Assembly (NCBI RefSeq): GCF_010183535.1
Contig: NC_071331.1
Coordinates: 4,154,001-4,218,000, forward strand
Length of the DNA stretch: 64,000 nt
Direction: 5' to 3'
Source of the DNA: Caenorhabditis remanei
Lineage: Eukaryota; Nematoda; Chromadorea; Rhabditida; Rhabditidae
Part shown: one piece after another, positions 10,724 through 21,355 of the stretch
Numbering within the stretch: position 1 is the stretch's first letter
Layout: each line of letters begins with the position of its first letter
Program-made: the position numbers and the translations under genes
The notes under the pieces: generated by a model
Databases searched by the model: none
Told to the model about the DNA's origin: nothing
Seen by the model: the letters and a program-made list of their open reading frames with translations, nothing else

Positions 10724-11157
10724 GGATTTCGTCGATGAATAGCACAGTGGCGTCGTCAATTGAGTCACCAACTTCTAGAAGGGATTCAGGAGTCTCTTCT
10801 CATTCTCAGAATCCATATCAGTTTTGGGGCTCATCGATGACTCCAGGACCGTTAATTAAAAAGGAACCCACTCCCGAAAATTCTAGATTCGATATGAATT
10901 ACACTTCCGGAGGAGCGTCTACTTCTGATTCTCAGAATCAATATCAGTTTTGGAACTCATCAATGACTCCAGGACCATCCAGCGGTGTTAAAATGGAACC
11001 CATTTCTTTTAATATGGATCTGAATACTCAATACAATAATCTACCACCATTACACTCATGGCAACCGGACCCATACCCGCTCACGGCCACTCCAGGGCCA
11101 TCGAATCAGCCATGGAATGAGAACAGCTTCGGACAGAAGCAGAACTATAAGTTTTGA
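10724..11157 (+). CDS. T-box gene 3' exon: likely ancestral C-terminus (second copy)
   Basis: Reading from GG-ATT-TCG at 10724 (ATG in frame at 10735), this exon encodes the same serine-rich segment as 9526-9663, then a longer tail with two more copies of the QYQFW-SSMTPGP unit and ends ...KQNYKF at TGA 11155-11157. An AATAAA lies at 11213-11218. CAG at 10721-10723 could act as acceptor but its polypyrimidine tract is poor. It may be an alternative last exon of the T-box gene or a stranded 3' end left by the duplication. There is no DNA-binding domain in this piece. Confidence 0.55.
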
Positions 11158-11159
11158 GT

Positions 11160-12095
11160 TAATTGAGTTAATTGAATAATTGGTTTAATTTCGATTAATT
11201 TGGATTTCTTTGAATAAAAATAATAGAAATGAAAAATGATTTTTAGTAAAATCGAAAATTGTTCGGTTTTAAAACAACGCAATTATTCAGAAAAATTTTG
11301 TTTTGTTCGTTGATTACTAAAAATGATGCAGCTTACGGTTTCAAAAATGTGACTTTTCGAGTAATTATCACAACCAATAATGTAGCATTTGGATTAGAGG
11401 AATTGAACAGAAAACTTGTCCGAGAGGACTACACAATTGAAGCATTTCATTTATACTCCAATTTCAAAAGTTTCTTAGTTTAATCATCTGAAGTATTGGA
11501 ATCTGAAGTAAAAATTATGGCTTCAGAACTCCTGTATATTGTAAAACCAAAAGAGAACAAATACATTTTATGCGCGTTTTTAACAGTTTCTCTTTTCTCC
11601 TTTCATTTCGAATATTTTTTCATTGAGTCAATCGTAATGTGGACCATTTTTGCCGTTAAAAAAATTCCGCCCTGAATAGTACACCTGTAAACAGATAATA
11701 GACAATCAACCAGTTATAATTGAAAAGTTATACATTTGATGATTCTTTTCTGTTTAATGAAACCGCCAAAATCTGTTTCTTTCTTTCAGAGTAGTAGAGG
11801 AAGATTGAAATTTTTGTCTGCCACGGTTCTGAATGTTCAATGAAAAATTATGATAACTGTGTCAAGCTTATCATAAGTGACCATTCTTATTTCAAAAGTG
11901 TTGATACACAAGAAAAATTAGTTGACGCTTTAATCATCCTTTTTTATTGAGGAAAAGCTCTGACTATGAGCAATGACTGGTAAGCTGTGATTGCAGAAAT
12001 AAAAGTCTTCAAAGTTACAAATACAGTTTGAGACAGGGAAAAATGAGTCACGGAGAAAAATGAACAAAAAAAGCTATTCAAATTTTTTAAAGTCT
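11160..12095. other. Spacer downstream of the T-box gene
   Basis: No supported gene. It contains repeat copy B at 11890-12038 (see 10583-10723). A CTGTTTC core at 11773 lacks a YRNT at the expected distance. The last four bases, GTCT (12092-12095), are the target duplication of the retrotransposon that follows. Confidence 0.5.
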
Positions 12096-12529
12096 TGTGA
12101 AAGGGTAGAACTCAGACTATGTCTGCCTTCTTCATTTTCTCTAAACCTCTCTTCTCTAGGCGTCTCAACACAAAGAGGAAGAGTCGGAGAAGACTGGCTC
12201 CGCCCCTTTTCACCAAGAGAAGGGCGTCGCCTCTCTTCAGTGAGTCTAGCTGGATCCTGGCCCATGCATGTCACCTAGCATGGGGTGAGTCCCTTTCCTA
12301 CTGTATCTCAATAGGACTGGGCCTCACAAGGATCCTTAGGCCCTATATATATTACTCCCATTATTCATTACCTATTATTACTCACTTATCATATTCTCTT
12401 ATATAATCTCCATACCTAAATCCATATACCCATACACATATAATCAACACTACTCCACTCTCTGTAAGCCCGAGGAATCAGGTGAAGGTTGAGAATTCAG
12501 AAGGGGTTCTGGAGCGATCCCCCTTCACA
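12096..12529 (+). repeat. 5' LTR of the gypsy-like element
   Basis: It begins TGTGAAAGGG and ends CCCTTCACA, a short terminal inverted repeat with TG...CA ends. A TATATATA stretch lies near 12346 and may be the promoter region. The next bases, TGGAGGTCCCACC from 12530, begin with TGG as a tRNA primer-binding site would, but I could not match the tRNA. Confidence 0.9.
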
Positions 12530-15349
12530 TGGAGGTCCCACCAATCTTTTCTTTACTCTTCCTATTTGAAAGAGATACTAATATTCATACTATTTCTACT
12601 GTGAACTAATATTTTACTACACCAACCGGAAACTCGTGTCGCTATCAGAGTTCAAATCGATGTTCAAGTAGGTCTCATCGACTTTCTAGGAGTATGGTTC
12701 GAAACATATTCCGAGAAAGGTCCATCAGCTATGGTGAGGCACAGGTATGCGAATTAGATAAGGACGATATCAATCGTCACAACTCCCTTTTAATCCTGAA
12801 ACAGTGGCTTAGGAGTATTTTCTGTAGCTCCAGTTTAAGATCAGGAAATATAGTTACTATGTGTGTATTTATTGGAAAATCATACTATATTGGGAAAGAA
12901 GTATATTGAAGTACATTCTTTTAAATCTCTCTTTAAAATCTCTCTATTAAATCTCTCGTTTAAAATCTCTCTATTCAAAATCTGTCATAAAATCTCGTTT
13001 CTTATACTAACATAGTTAACTGGTCGTTAGGTAATTTAAGAGTATTAGGAAGTAGATAAAATAAGCATTTTATCAAGATTGAGAAGTTCCTAACTAGTGA
13101 CTAAAACAAACCCAACTTCCCACCCGAAATTCCAAATCTACCAAAGAAAAGTCCAGTCAGAGAACAACATTGAGACCATAACATTATAGTACAGGTGTGG
13201 ATTGTAAGAGGGCTTAATTCAATCGGTTCAGAGACGAGTGAACATAGCAATCTTTAACGTTAAATTCACACCACGAGACACGTCTAGATATAGTAAGAAG
13301 ATAAGAATCAGACGTTGCCGGTTATGCTCCATAAAACGAAATGAACTAACCAAGTCTCGGAGTTACTGTAATCTACTGAGTGTAGTCATTAAGAATGGAA
13401 AAATGACATATATCTCAGGCTGAAAGTGAGGTCAATATATCCTTAACCAATCCAGACCGTGACAAAATGGGTCATAGAAATCTAGAATCTTAGAATTGTT
13501 AGACCAAAGAACAGTGCTATCATGCTATATAAAAGGAAATAAAGTAAATTGTTATGGGAAGGTTAGAGATGCATTTCCGTCGTCGAAGTTATCGACAATT
13601 TTTATATAAAGCTATTGCTCACCGAAGTACCATAATACTCTCCTTGATAGCACCCGGAGACCTCTAGACAGGGATGACGGAAACATTAATTTGTATGACC
13701 TGGAAGGAAATTACTGCCTGGCTTGACTCAGACTCGCAGGAAAAGCATTTCGCTAGAGTGATAGAAGGGCCCGCATACCATGTAGTGATAACCTGTCACG
13801 GCCGTCAGGCTCACTAAAGTAACATGGATGTTTAGAATTGAAGAATAAAATAAAATGGTTAATTTCTCCATGTTCTTTGAAGGGTCTGACCAAGAAAGGA
13901 AATCCATGAATCCTAGGCAGACTATATGATTAGCAGAATTCATCTGCCCTTACTTTTTCGCCACAAGCGCGACAGCTACAAAGCTATATTAATGATAAAA
14001 AACAGTTTGATTATAGATTCTAGATAGGAGTAGATTCTGGGAGAGTCAGAAACTACTAGGTTACATACGCACGAAATAGTGTTGCGAATCCGGAGACATG
14101 TTGCTGACTAGAAGAAGAAGAAGGACTACGGTAGAAAGATCAAAAGTGCAGCCCGTGGGGCATAAATAATACATCGTCACGAACAAAACCTACAGTAGGA
14201 CGTCGAAAGGATGCGAAACGAAATTAGGAGGAATTCGAGTGTAATTCCCCGGAGTGTGCAACAACTGTGAATAGCAGATGACGGGAAAAGGGGGGAAGCG
14301 GAAAGAAATAACAGGCGGGTCGGAGAGGCGTAGATTATAATTTATTTATAGTTGTCAGGCGCTATACGAAAATTGTACACAATTGTATACGCGACAGCCG
14401 TCGACATCTGGCATTAAGGCAGACAGCCGCTATGAAATTGAGGAGCAATGAGACACTGGGGGGCAAGACTTTCAAATTTACCATAGGAGAGTAAGCCACG
14501 CCCACGGACTACGGTAGAAGGGAAGGAGTAGAAAAGGGTGACCAGTCTATGGGAAAGGTCATTTATCCCTCTCCTTTATAGAACCCTTACCACCCAAATC
14601 CATAAATTTCCAGAAAACTTGGAATTTAAAGCTTTTGGCACTGACCTGCCATCAACGCCCACGTGCACCCAGCTCACACAGCTCATACAGCTCAACGCTC
14701 GACAACTGCCCAGCCATCTCACCGACCCAAGAGAATCGTCCAACAGAAGTTGAAGTTAGTTTCTTTTCCATTGGTTAGTGGGGCTAGTCACAATTAGAAT
14801 TAGTTTAGGAAAACTTCTCAATCCAAATCAAATCAATCAAATCAAATCAATATCAAATCAATATCAAATCAATATCAAATCAAAATCTCTCAAATCTTGT
14901 GAGCACCTTGCTCAACTCTCTCAATCTCTCTCTCTCTCTCTCAACGTTTCTCTCTCTCTCTCACTCTCATCTTCATCACCTAGTTGGTCTATCAACGTCG
15001 GAAAAACATTAAGTCTCTCGCTCATCACACGCAAATTCATCTTCATAATCATACGTTTCATTCAAAACTTGTTAAACTTATTTGTCTTTTTTGCTCTATA
15101 TACTCTGCACAAGACCAGCTATCGCGCCAAAATAGTTCCCTCCGTTCAAGAAGTAGTAACCAACCACTGCTAAGGAGCGTAACTACATCGGCACCGACAG
15201 TAGAAACATCCCTAGCGGCGCGTCAATCACAAGGTCTTCATCCAACCCGCTAGTAGACACGTCCCGGGCCATAGATTTTTTTTTCCGTTATCTCCTACAA
15301 ATCCTTCGTAGAAGTTACTTCCTTAAGAGTAATCAACTTTCAAAGAGCC
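12530..15349 (+). other. Long untranslated leader of the gypsy-like element
   Basis: The 2.8 kb between LTR and gag has no long ORF and no domain that I recognise. It contains an AATC-type simple repeat at 14820-14885 (ATCAAATCAAT units) and a CT microsatellite at 14920-14965. Such a long leader is unusual and may hold RNA packaging signals or be leftover sequence from recombination. Confidence 0.6.
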
Positions 15350-15616
15350 TTGAACCTAAATTTTTTTTTTGAGAACCAACCGGTTACAAGTAGTCAATCA
15401 ACAGGAATAGTACCACAGAGTTCTCAAAACTCCGAGATAGTGATTAAGGAAGAACCTAGAGAATCGGAACCAGAAATGGCTAAGAAAGAGTTAGCGGAGG
15501 ATCTGAAGTGGACGAATCAAGCCATACCGGCAGAAACGGACACTCAGAAAGCGCTCAGAGCGGTATCAGGTCACATCCCGAAATTTAGCGAAGGCAATAC
15601 ATCGACCCTGCGCTGA
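15350..15616 (+). CDS. Gag N-terminal part, ended by an in-frame TGA
   Basis: The frame is open from 15275; the first ATG is at 15476. It encodes a charged, glutamate-rich stretch (IVIKEEPRESEPE) and then stops at TGA 15614-15616. The frame continues on the other side at 15617 with sequence that fits the same domain, so a single-base change from an arginine codon is the simplest explanation, with stop readthrough as an alternative. The ORF has no ATG before 15476, so its start is uncertain. Confidence 0.6.
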   Translation: MNLNFFFENQPVTSSQSTGIVPQSSQNSEIVIKEEPRESEPEMAKKELAEDLKWTNQAIPAETDTQKALRAVSGHIPKFSEGNTSTLR

Positions 15617-18600
15617 TGGCTAGTCGAATATCGAGGTGCCTTGCATAGCCTTAACATCAAACAGGAGGCGGGCGCTAAGATCATGCCATTCTTTCTCGAG
15701 GGGCTAGCAAAGAGTAGATTCATCCAGCTAAGTCAAAACCAAACTAACACCTGGGATAAACTAGTTGAGAATCTTATCGCTGCTTTTGAAGTCCCAGGAG
15801 ACCGCGAACTCGTCCAGCAAGAGATAACGACTCTTAAACAAGGTCAGCTGTCAATTGCGGAATACGCGCAAAAGCTGAAAACGTTAGGTGAGTATGCCTA
15901 CGAAGGCATACCGGAGACTGTGCGGGATGGGTTGCTCGTGAATCATTTTATGCATCACGCAGCCAGCCACATCCGCAGGAAGCTCCTTAGGATGGAAAAT
16001 ACACCAAAAACGTTAGAGGAAGTTATCCGCAGAGCGGAAAGATTCCAAAGGCTTCATGACCTAGACGAGGATGAAAAGGAAGAGGAGCTAATTGCAGCTA
16101 TGACGCAACTGATGCGTACTAGGGAAGATAGACCAGATGAACTAGACTCCCGTTCCTCTTATTCTCCATCACCACCTCCATCACGGGAAGAAGAGTGGGA
16201 TTGGCCGCAGAGACAACATAATTGTCAAGAAGAGCCTCGAGAAGAATCATATCGTAGTCCTCGAGGAGAGAGAAGCGCAGTCCAGCGTCTTCTCGCTTAT
16301 TTGACAATAGCCATGATGTTAGCTGTACCAGCATGGGCAGGCAAACCACAAATATGTGGATTCCAACAGGGAGGAAACACGTCCGTTCCACCCTCTATTC
16401 TTCCTTGCGAATCCCCGCGTACGTCCATTGTTTCCACCCGGGCGGACTTATTTGAACTCCGCACGGACCCAATGCGACAATTTGCGCACGCCTGCTATAG
16501 ACAAGGGTTTAAAGTGTCCACTTTTTCAATCTTTAGAATCTATTCCACCGCTAAAATGACTGATCGAGGTTCGAATACGTTCCAACAGGTTCGAACTCAA
16601 GAATGTCGTGAAGCAGTTAGATCTAAACAGGACGCTGGTAAGGACATGACGGAAGGTCCGAAAGGAGTATACCGCTCAGCTAGTCTTGGTGAAAATGCCG
16701 AAAATTATACGGCATGGTTTGGAGGAAAAGAGGTCGAGCACGACGAATTCACAATAGTTGTCGGAGAGGTTGCATCATTTGACGGCGATGCTACCATTTC
16801 AACGTTAGGAGATACCTCAAAATGCTCGTACTCGTCTGGAAATTGCAAAACGGCTGAATCCACCATAGTATGGACGGAGAGTTCCCCATACAGAGCCTGC
16901 AAATACCAGAAAATGATCTCAGTTGATGCGTTTATTACTGATAAACATATAGCAGTTCCCGAACTTAAGATGTTCTCCACCATCTCTCAGGATATGCGAT
17001 TTACGCAGTTAGAGTCAAAAGGTTGTTTAGCGGGTAATGTATATTTTACGGATGACGGGAAGATGTTATCATTCCCAGAATTACCCTCGGATCTCGGGAT
17101 CCCGGATTATGTGCGGATGAAACAAGAACACCACCGACAGAAACGGGTAGCCTATTTCAAATTAGGAGGTCCAAACAACACAACCATATCCATTAGCCTC
17201 GGAGAAAAGTTCGCGACTCCACTAATCTACAAATATTTTAAAGTAGATTCCCTAGAAAAGATACCCCGATTTGACACGGATCCCATCACAGATCCGGCTA
17301 TCCTAGCTAATATAAAAGCGTTTGGAGTAACAAACGAGTTACTCAGGGATAGGGCTAAGAAATACGATCAAGAACGTAGAAACTCACTAGGTTCACAATT
17401 GATAGTATTAAAATGCATTCGGATTCGTCAATATTGGTATCGAGAATTCACGAGAATTCAAAAGCTATTTGGGGAAAGAACGGAGAAGGATGCAGAACTG
17501 CTGATCGCGATGGGGGAGGAGTTGGTAAATGTATTCGATTCACTTCTGGATTTGGATCTTGGGAAAAGTGAACGAAAACCAGGAAGTCTTCCTGCGGGTT
17601 ATCAAGAACCACGGTTTGACGAAAACAAGGTACAGAGTATGGAATACATCGAACCATACATCGAGACTCCATACCAACCACCACCACCTTCCACGTCAAC
17701 CACCACAACCACAACAACCACGACAACGACAACAACGACGACGACAACGATGAAACCAAGGACGGTACCACCAGCAGCAACGACAAAAAGCACACCTACT
17801 ACTACCACGACTCAAGCACCCACCACCACTAGAAGAACAGTTGTCATTCCACCTACCATCACGGCAATTGAGAAACCAATTCCCTATTATGAGGGCATAG
17901 TACCACCAGAAAACCGAAACGTTTATTTCGAGAAACCTCATAGTAATCCATTCCATAGTCCAGCCAAAGATATTTTTATGCAAACTTGCGCAAGTCAACA
18001 GGAATCAACCATTCTGTTTCTCACTTTGCTAATTATCGATCCGACAGCGGCTATTAGACAGTTATTCAGAAGAACTGACATCGCTGCTAGGAAAGCCGGC
18101 CAGGGTTTACTAATTTCACAATGTAGACCTGTTGAACCAGAAGAAGTTTACTGGAATAGAAGGATTAATGACACCTGTTTTGACCTAGTTCCAATGATGG
18201 TCGAAGGGAAAATTTGGTTCTTATTAGAGGGTACTGATGATTTAGTAGCCGATTCAGGCTCAGTAGAGTGCAAGCGTCCTATGATCACTGGAAAGATTCA
18301 CGTAGAAGGCGAAACTTGGAAAAATGAGCAAGGTACCGAAATGTGGGTACAAACGCTCAATAGACCAATCCAAAAGACCGCCAGCCAATTTTGGTTCCAA
18401 GCTCCGGCAGTGATAGGAAATGATCTTCTTGGCCCAGGAACATCTTCAGCGGCCAATGAAGAATTAAATAAAATCTATCGTAGGAGGGTAAATAATATTA
18501 CTTTCCGTCTGTTGGAAGAGAACATTGTTAAGGCGAAAGACTATATAACCACAAAAGTCAAAATCCATAAGGATAAGGTAGCAAACACCTTAGACGAATT

Positions 18601-20260
18601 GTGGAATAGCACGGGAAAGAAGGTGTTTTCAGCAATCAAACATGTGATTTTCAATGTTTGGATGTTTATTCTGGTAATCATTGCCCCAGTGTTATTTGTA
18701 GTCATCTTAGTGATAATCCTCTATGTTTATTGCAAATTCCGCTGGTCTAGAAGAGCAGCATCTGCGACTGCAAATCGATTAATCGAAATGGCAACTAGAC
18801 AGTTAAGAGGAATTAACCACGTAGATTACGAGGGGGGTCAGCGAGTCTACATGGCAGCGGATATCAATGATGAATACCCCATCCCAGGAGTTTACTCCGT
18901 TCTTCATCGTAGAAATAGAGGACACTTACCAGTGATAAAGATAGAGATGAATGGAAAAATAGTTCATGCATTACTGGATACGGGAGCAGGTATCAGCTAT
19001 CTTCCTGTTTCCCAGATTAGGTCAGAAGACTTGGATGTAGGAAAAGAACAACAAGCCCGAGCGGCTAATGGTTCAGTTATCAGATTCCTAGGAACAACAT
19101 CGCAGAGCATAAAGATAGGAGAAATTGAGGTAGACCAAACTCTTTTGGTATCCCATGAGGAGGACTGTCCTTCAGAAATTCTTCTAGGAGTAGATTTCAT
19201 TCGGAACATGAACAAATTAGGACATCCAGTGTCATTCGACATGTTAAAGAAGGAAGTTCAAATTGGAACGGAAATTTCTCTAGTCTGCAAGGTTGAATTA
19301 GCTCCTGAAAGGGAAGAGATTAAAGTAGCGGTTAGTCATAATTGCACGGTTAATCAAACTTCGGAGGCAATTATTCCAGTCAAATTAGTGAACTATAGGA
19401 AGGAGTTCGGTACTGAATTCATGATTTCGGACAACAAAAAGGAATCAGAGCAAATCTACGCTATTGCCAGATCAGTTGTTTTAACAGATCAGGAAGGGAA
19501 AACGTTTTTACAATTAGTTAACCCATCCGCAACCCCAATAAAATTATTTGCGGGGCAGGCTCTAGCCACGGCAACGATCTACGAACAGATTTGGGAAGAC
19601 AGCTATACGCCACCAGAAGCAGACTGGACAGCTAAACTCCCTATCATGCCAAAACCGACACCTCCTGACTACGAACCATCAAACGAAATTGATCTTAAAG
19701 ATTCAATCTTTACCGAAGAGCAGAAAAGTAGACTTAGAGATATAATTGATAGACACCCGAAGGCATTCGTAGGTCCGGATGGCGTTTTAGGATGTTACAA
19801 TGAAACGATACGACATCGGATAGATTTTGTCAAAGATGCGAAAATGCCAGCGTCTAGAAATTATAGAGTTCCACTTGAGAGAAGAGGTGAATTAGGAAAA
19901 CAAATTAGGGTAATCGAATCCCAAGGAGTAACATGCCCACCACCATCTCCATTGGCGGATCCTGTTGTAATGGTTTGGAAATCAGAAAGGATCAAAAATA
20001 CTAAAACCCATGAGAGAGTAACAGAGGTATTATGGAAAAATACCAATGAGAGATATAGAGAACTCGACCAGAAACCCACTATGAATAATTTTGAAATGAA
20101 CAGCAGCAAGAAATCCCAGACAAAAGAAAGAAAATTGGATGAATTAAGGCCAAATTCACCGAACCGTTTCGAACTATGGAAGTTCGAGAGTCTTATAGGG
20201 ATATTGAACAGCTACTTCCATGAGTGGATCATGAAATTTAGTGGGAAACTATTTAAATAG
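15617..20260 (+). CDS. Gag / envelope-like glycoprotein / protease polyprotein, RT truncated
   Basis: The order along the ORF is as follows. A gag-type alpha-helical domain (about 15620-16100) contains the TWDKLVENLIAAF block. A glutamate-rich linker follows. A hydrophobic signal-like segment (about 16274-16343) precedes a cysteine-containing ectodomain with a basic RQKR processing-type site at about 17137-17148, a threonine-rich mucin-like stretch (17695-17840), and a second cysteine-containing part. A strong membrane segment (about 18640-18740) is followed by a short tail. An aspartic protease with LLDTGAG lies at about 18970-18990. The start of an RT domain (YRVPLERRGEL, 19861-19893, and SPLADPVVMVW to 19980) then gives way to unrelated sequence and a stop. 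The glycoprotein lies between gag and protease, which is unusual; retroviral-type envelopes follow pol. Its second part has features like class III type viral glycoproteins, but I cannot confirm the family. Confidence 0.75.
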   Translation, partial: WLVEYRGALHSLNIKQEAGAKIMPFFLEGLAKSRFIQLSQNQTNTWDKLVENLIAAFEVPGDRELVQQEITTLKQGQLSIAEYAQKLKTLGEYAYEGIPETVRDGLLVNHFMHHAASHIRRKLLRMENTPKTLEEVIRRAERFQRLHDLDEDEKEEELIAAMTQLMRTREDRPDELDSRSSYSPSPPPSREEEWDWPQRQHNCQEEPREESYRSPRGERSAVQRLLAYLTIAMMLAVPAWAGKPQICGFQQGGNTSVPPSILPCESPRTSIVSTRADLFELRTDPMRQFAHACYRQGFKVSTFSIFRIYSTAKMTDRGSNTFQQVRTQECREAVRSKQDAGKDMTEGPKGVYRSASLGENAENYTAWFGGKEVEHDEFTIVVGEVASFDGDATISTLGDTSKCSYSSGNCKTAESTIVWTESSPYRACKYQKMISVDAFITDKHIAVPELKMFSTISQDMRFTQLESKGCLAGNVYFTDDGKMLSFPELPSDLGIPDYVRMKQEHHRQKRVAYFKLGGPNNTTISISLGEKFATPLIYKYFKVDSLEKIPRFDTDPITDPAILANIKAFGVTNELLRDRAKKYDQERRNSLGSQLIVLKCIRIRQYWYREFTRIQKLFGERTEKDAELLIAMGEELVNVFDSLLDLDLGKSERKPGSLPAGYQEPRFDENKVQSMEYIEPYIETPYQPPPPSTSTTTTTTTTTTTTTTTTTMKPRTVPPAATTKSTPTTTTTQAPTTTRRTVVIPPTITAIEKPIPYYEGIVPPENRNVYFEKPHSNPFHSPAKDIFMQTCASQQESTILFLTLLIIDPTAAIRQLFRRTDIAARKAGQGLLISQCRPVEPEEVYWNRRINDTCFDLVPMMVEGKIWFLLEGTDDLVADSGSVECKRPMITGKIHVEGETWKNEQGTEMWVQTLNRPIQKTASQFWFQAPAVIGNDLLGPGTSSAANEELNKIYRRRVNNITFRLLEENIVKAKDYITTKVKIHKDKVANTLDELWNSTGKKVFSAIKHVIFNVWMFILVIIAPVLFVVILVIILYVYCKFRWSRRAASATANRLIEMATRQLRGINHVDYEGGQRVYMAADINDEYPIPGVYSVLHRRNRGHLPVIKIEMNGKIVHALLDTGAGISYLPVSQIRSEDLDVGKEQQARAANGSVIRFLGTTSQSIKIGEIEVDQTLLVSHEEDCPSEILLGVDFIRNMNKLGHPVSFDMLKKEVQIGTEISLVCKVELAPEREEIKVAVSHNCTVNQTSEAIIPVKLVNYRKEFGTEFMISDNKKESEQIYAIARSVVLTDQEGKTFLQLVNPSATPIKLFAGQALATATIYEQIWEDSYTPPEADWTAKLPIMPKPTPPDYEPSNEIDLKDSIFTEEQKSRLRDIIDRHPKAFVGPDGVLGCYNETIRHRIDFVKDAKMPASRNYRVPLERRGELGKQIRVIESQGVTCPPPSPLADPVVMVWKSERIKNTKTHERVTEVLWKNTNERYRELDQKPTMNNFEMNSSKKSQTKERKLDELRPNSPNRFELWKFESLIGILNSYFHEWIMKFSGKLFK

Positions 20261-20725
20261 TTATGATAAAATTCGAGAGAGGAAACCTAAACTTTCGTCA
20301 TGCAGAGAAATTTTTAAACTTAAATTAATCTTCTGATATGCTAAACTATACTCTTAGATTAGAATTTTACTTTCCCTATGGTAAAAACACCAAAGTACCT
20401 AATAAACCGTAATTTAAAAATACGCGTTAAAAGACCAGTGTTAGTTCAGGGAAAAAATAAGAAATACGAGTGACAGTTGGAAGTGGAAAAGATGCTAAAC
20501 ATCCAACATCAATAATTCGAAAGATCTTCCATAATTTTTTTTTGAGAGTAGAGAGTAGAGAGTAGAGAGTCAGCGAAACGCGTCTGAAAGACCGGAAAAG
20601 AGAGTCTAATCAATCGTCGAGATTAACAAGACTTCGAGAACTGAACAATTATACCAGAGAGAAGAGAGAAAGAAGACCTAGGAGAAATTGTTAGAAAGAA
20701 AAATCGTAATTGTTTTCTCTGCAGA
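20261..20725 (+). other. Non-coding gap in the gypsy-like element
   Basis: AT-rich DNA without a recognised domain. A short tandem repeat of AGAGAGT units lies at 20545-20571. The missing RT, RNase H and integrase would be expected in this region, so this is probably the deletion scar plus 3' sequence. Confidence 0.5.
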
Positions 20726-21169
20726 ATGGACCGGTCAAGGATATCGTTCCCGGAGAAGGAAAAGCAGAAGAAGTCAAAACGGAAGTTCAGCCCGAGGAGG
20801 AAGGGTCCGAAGCGCCAACACAGTCCAATCCGGAACAGACGACTACCGAAACGCGAAGTCAACCGCTGGAAGGCGAACGGGAAGAAGAAGGACAGGAGGC
20901 AGTGGAAGAGGAACAGCAACAACAATGGACAACGTCAAGGAGGTGGCCGAGGAATGCAGCAGGAATCGGGAAGCTGGAGAGCCGAAAGTCAACGAGCAGG
21001 GACTCCACAGCCAGGCTATGCGCCGATAATGGTAATTAGTCCCATCCCTTACCCTAGCCTAAACCCATCGTTTATTTCCCCTCCCCACCCGATGCAATAT
21101 ATACCTCATCCAACCATGCCCCAATATTTCCCACACCCTACCCCACCGATGCAGCAATATCGTTATTAA
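20726..21169 (+). CDS. Small basic ORF of unknown function in the gypsy-like element
   Basis: It encodes 147 residues. The first 100 are rich in Lys, Arg, Gln and Gly; the rest is rich in Pro, His and Tyr (IPHPTMPQYFPHPTPP). All three frames are open over much of this region, so the coding frame is uncertain. An RNA-binding role would suit the composition, but there are no zinc knuckles and no family match that I recognise. Confidence 0.4.
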   Translation: MDRSRISFPEKEKQKKSKRKFSPRRKGPKRQHSPIRNRRLPKREVNRWKANGKKKDRRQWKRNSNNNGQRQGGGRGMQQESGSWRAESQRAGTPQPGYAPIMVISPIPYPSLNPSFISPPHPMQYIPHPTMPQYFPHPTPPMQQYRY

Positions 21170-21341
21170 TATTATTAATTCATGTATTGTATGCTCTGTT
21201 TATTTTTCCCTCCCAGGACCCGTACCCTTCTACTATTGTACTTTCAGATATCTTCCCCAAATAACTAACTTTTAAGGCCTAAGGTAAATAATTTTTAAGA
21301 AATTACGTCTTCTCCTCTTAGTGTCCGGGACGGCCACATTT

Positions 21342-21355
21342 TAAACCGGGGGGGA
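21342..21355 (+). promoter_or_regulatory. Polypurine tract of the gypsy-like element
   Basis: AAACCGGGGGGGA abuts the 3' LTR, the position at which plus-strand DNA synthesis is primed in LTR elements. Confidence 0.65.

Noticed and set aside
12797..12804. TGAAACAG in the gypsy-like leader
   Set aside because: Single occurrence in a 9.7-kb mobile element, consistent with chance.
17448..17998. Minus-strand frames opposite the Thr-rich stretch
   Set aside because: ACC/ACA-rich coding produces long valine- or cysteine-rich antisense frames without meaning.
20688..21039. Two further open frames overlapping 20726-21169
   Set aside because: Same basic, low-complexity region; at most one frame can be the real one and the 147-codon frame is the longest.
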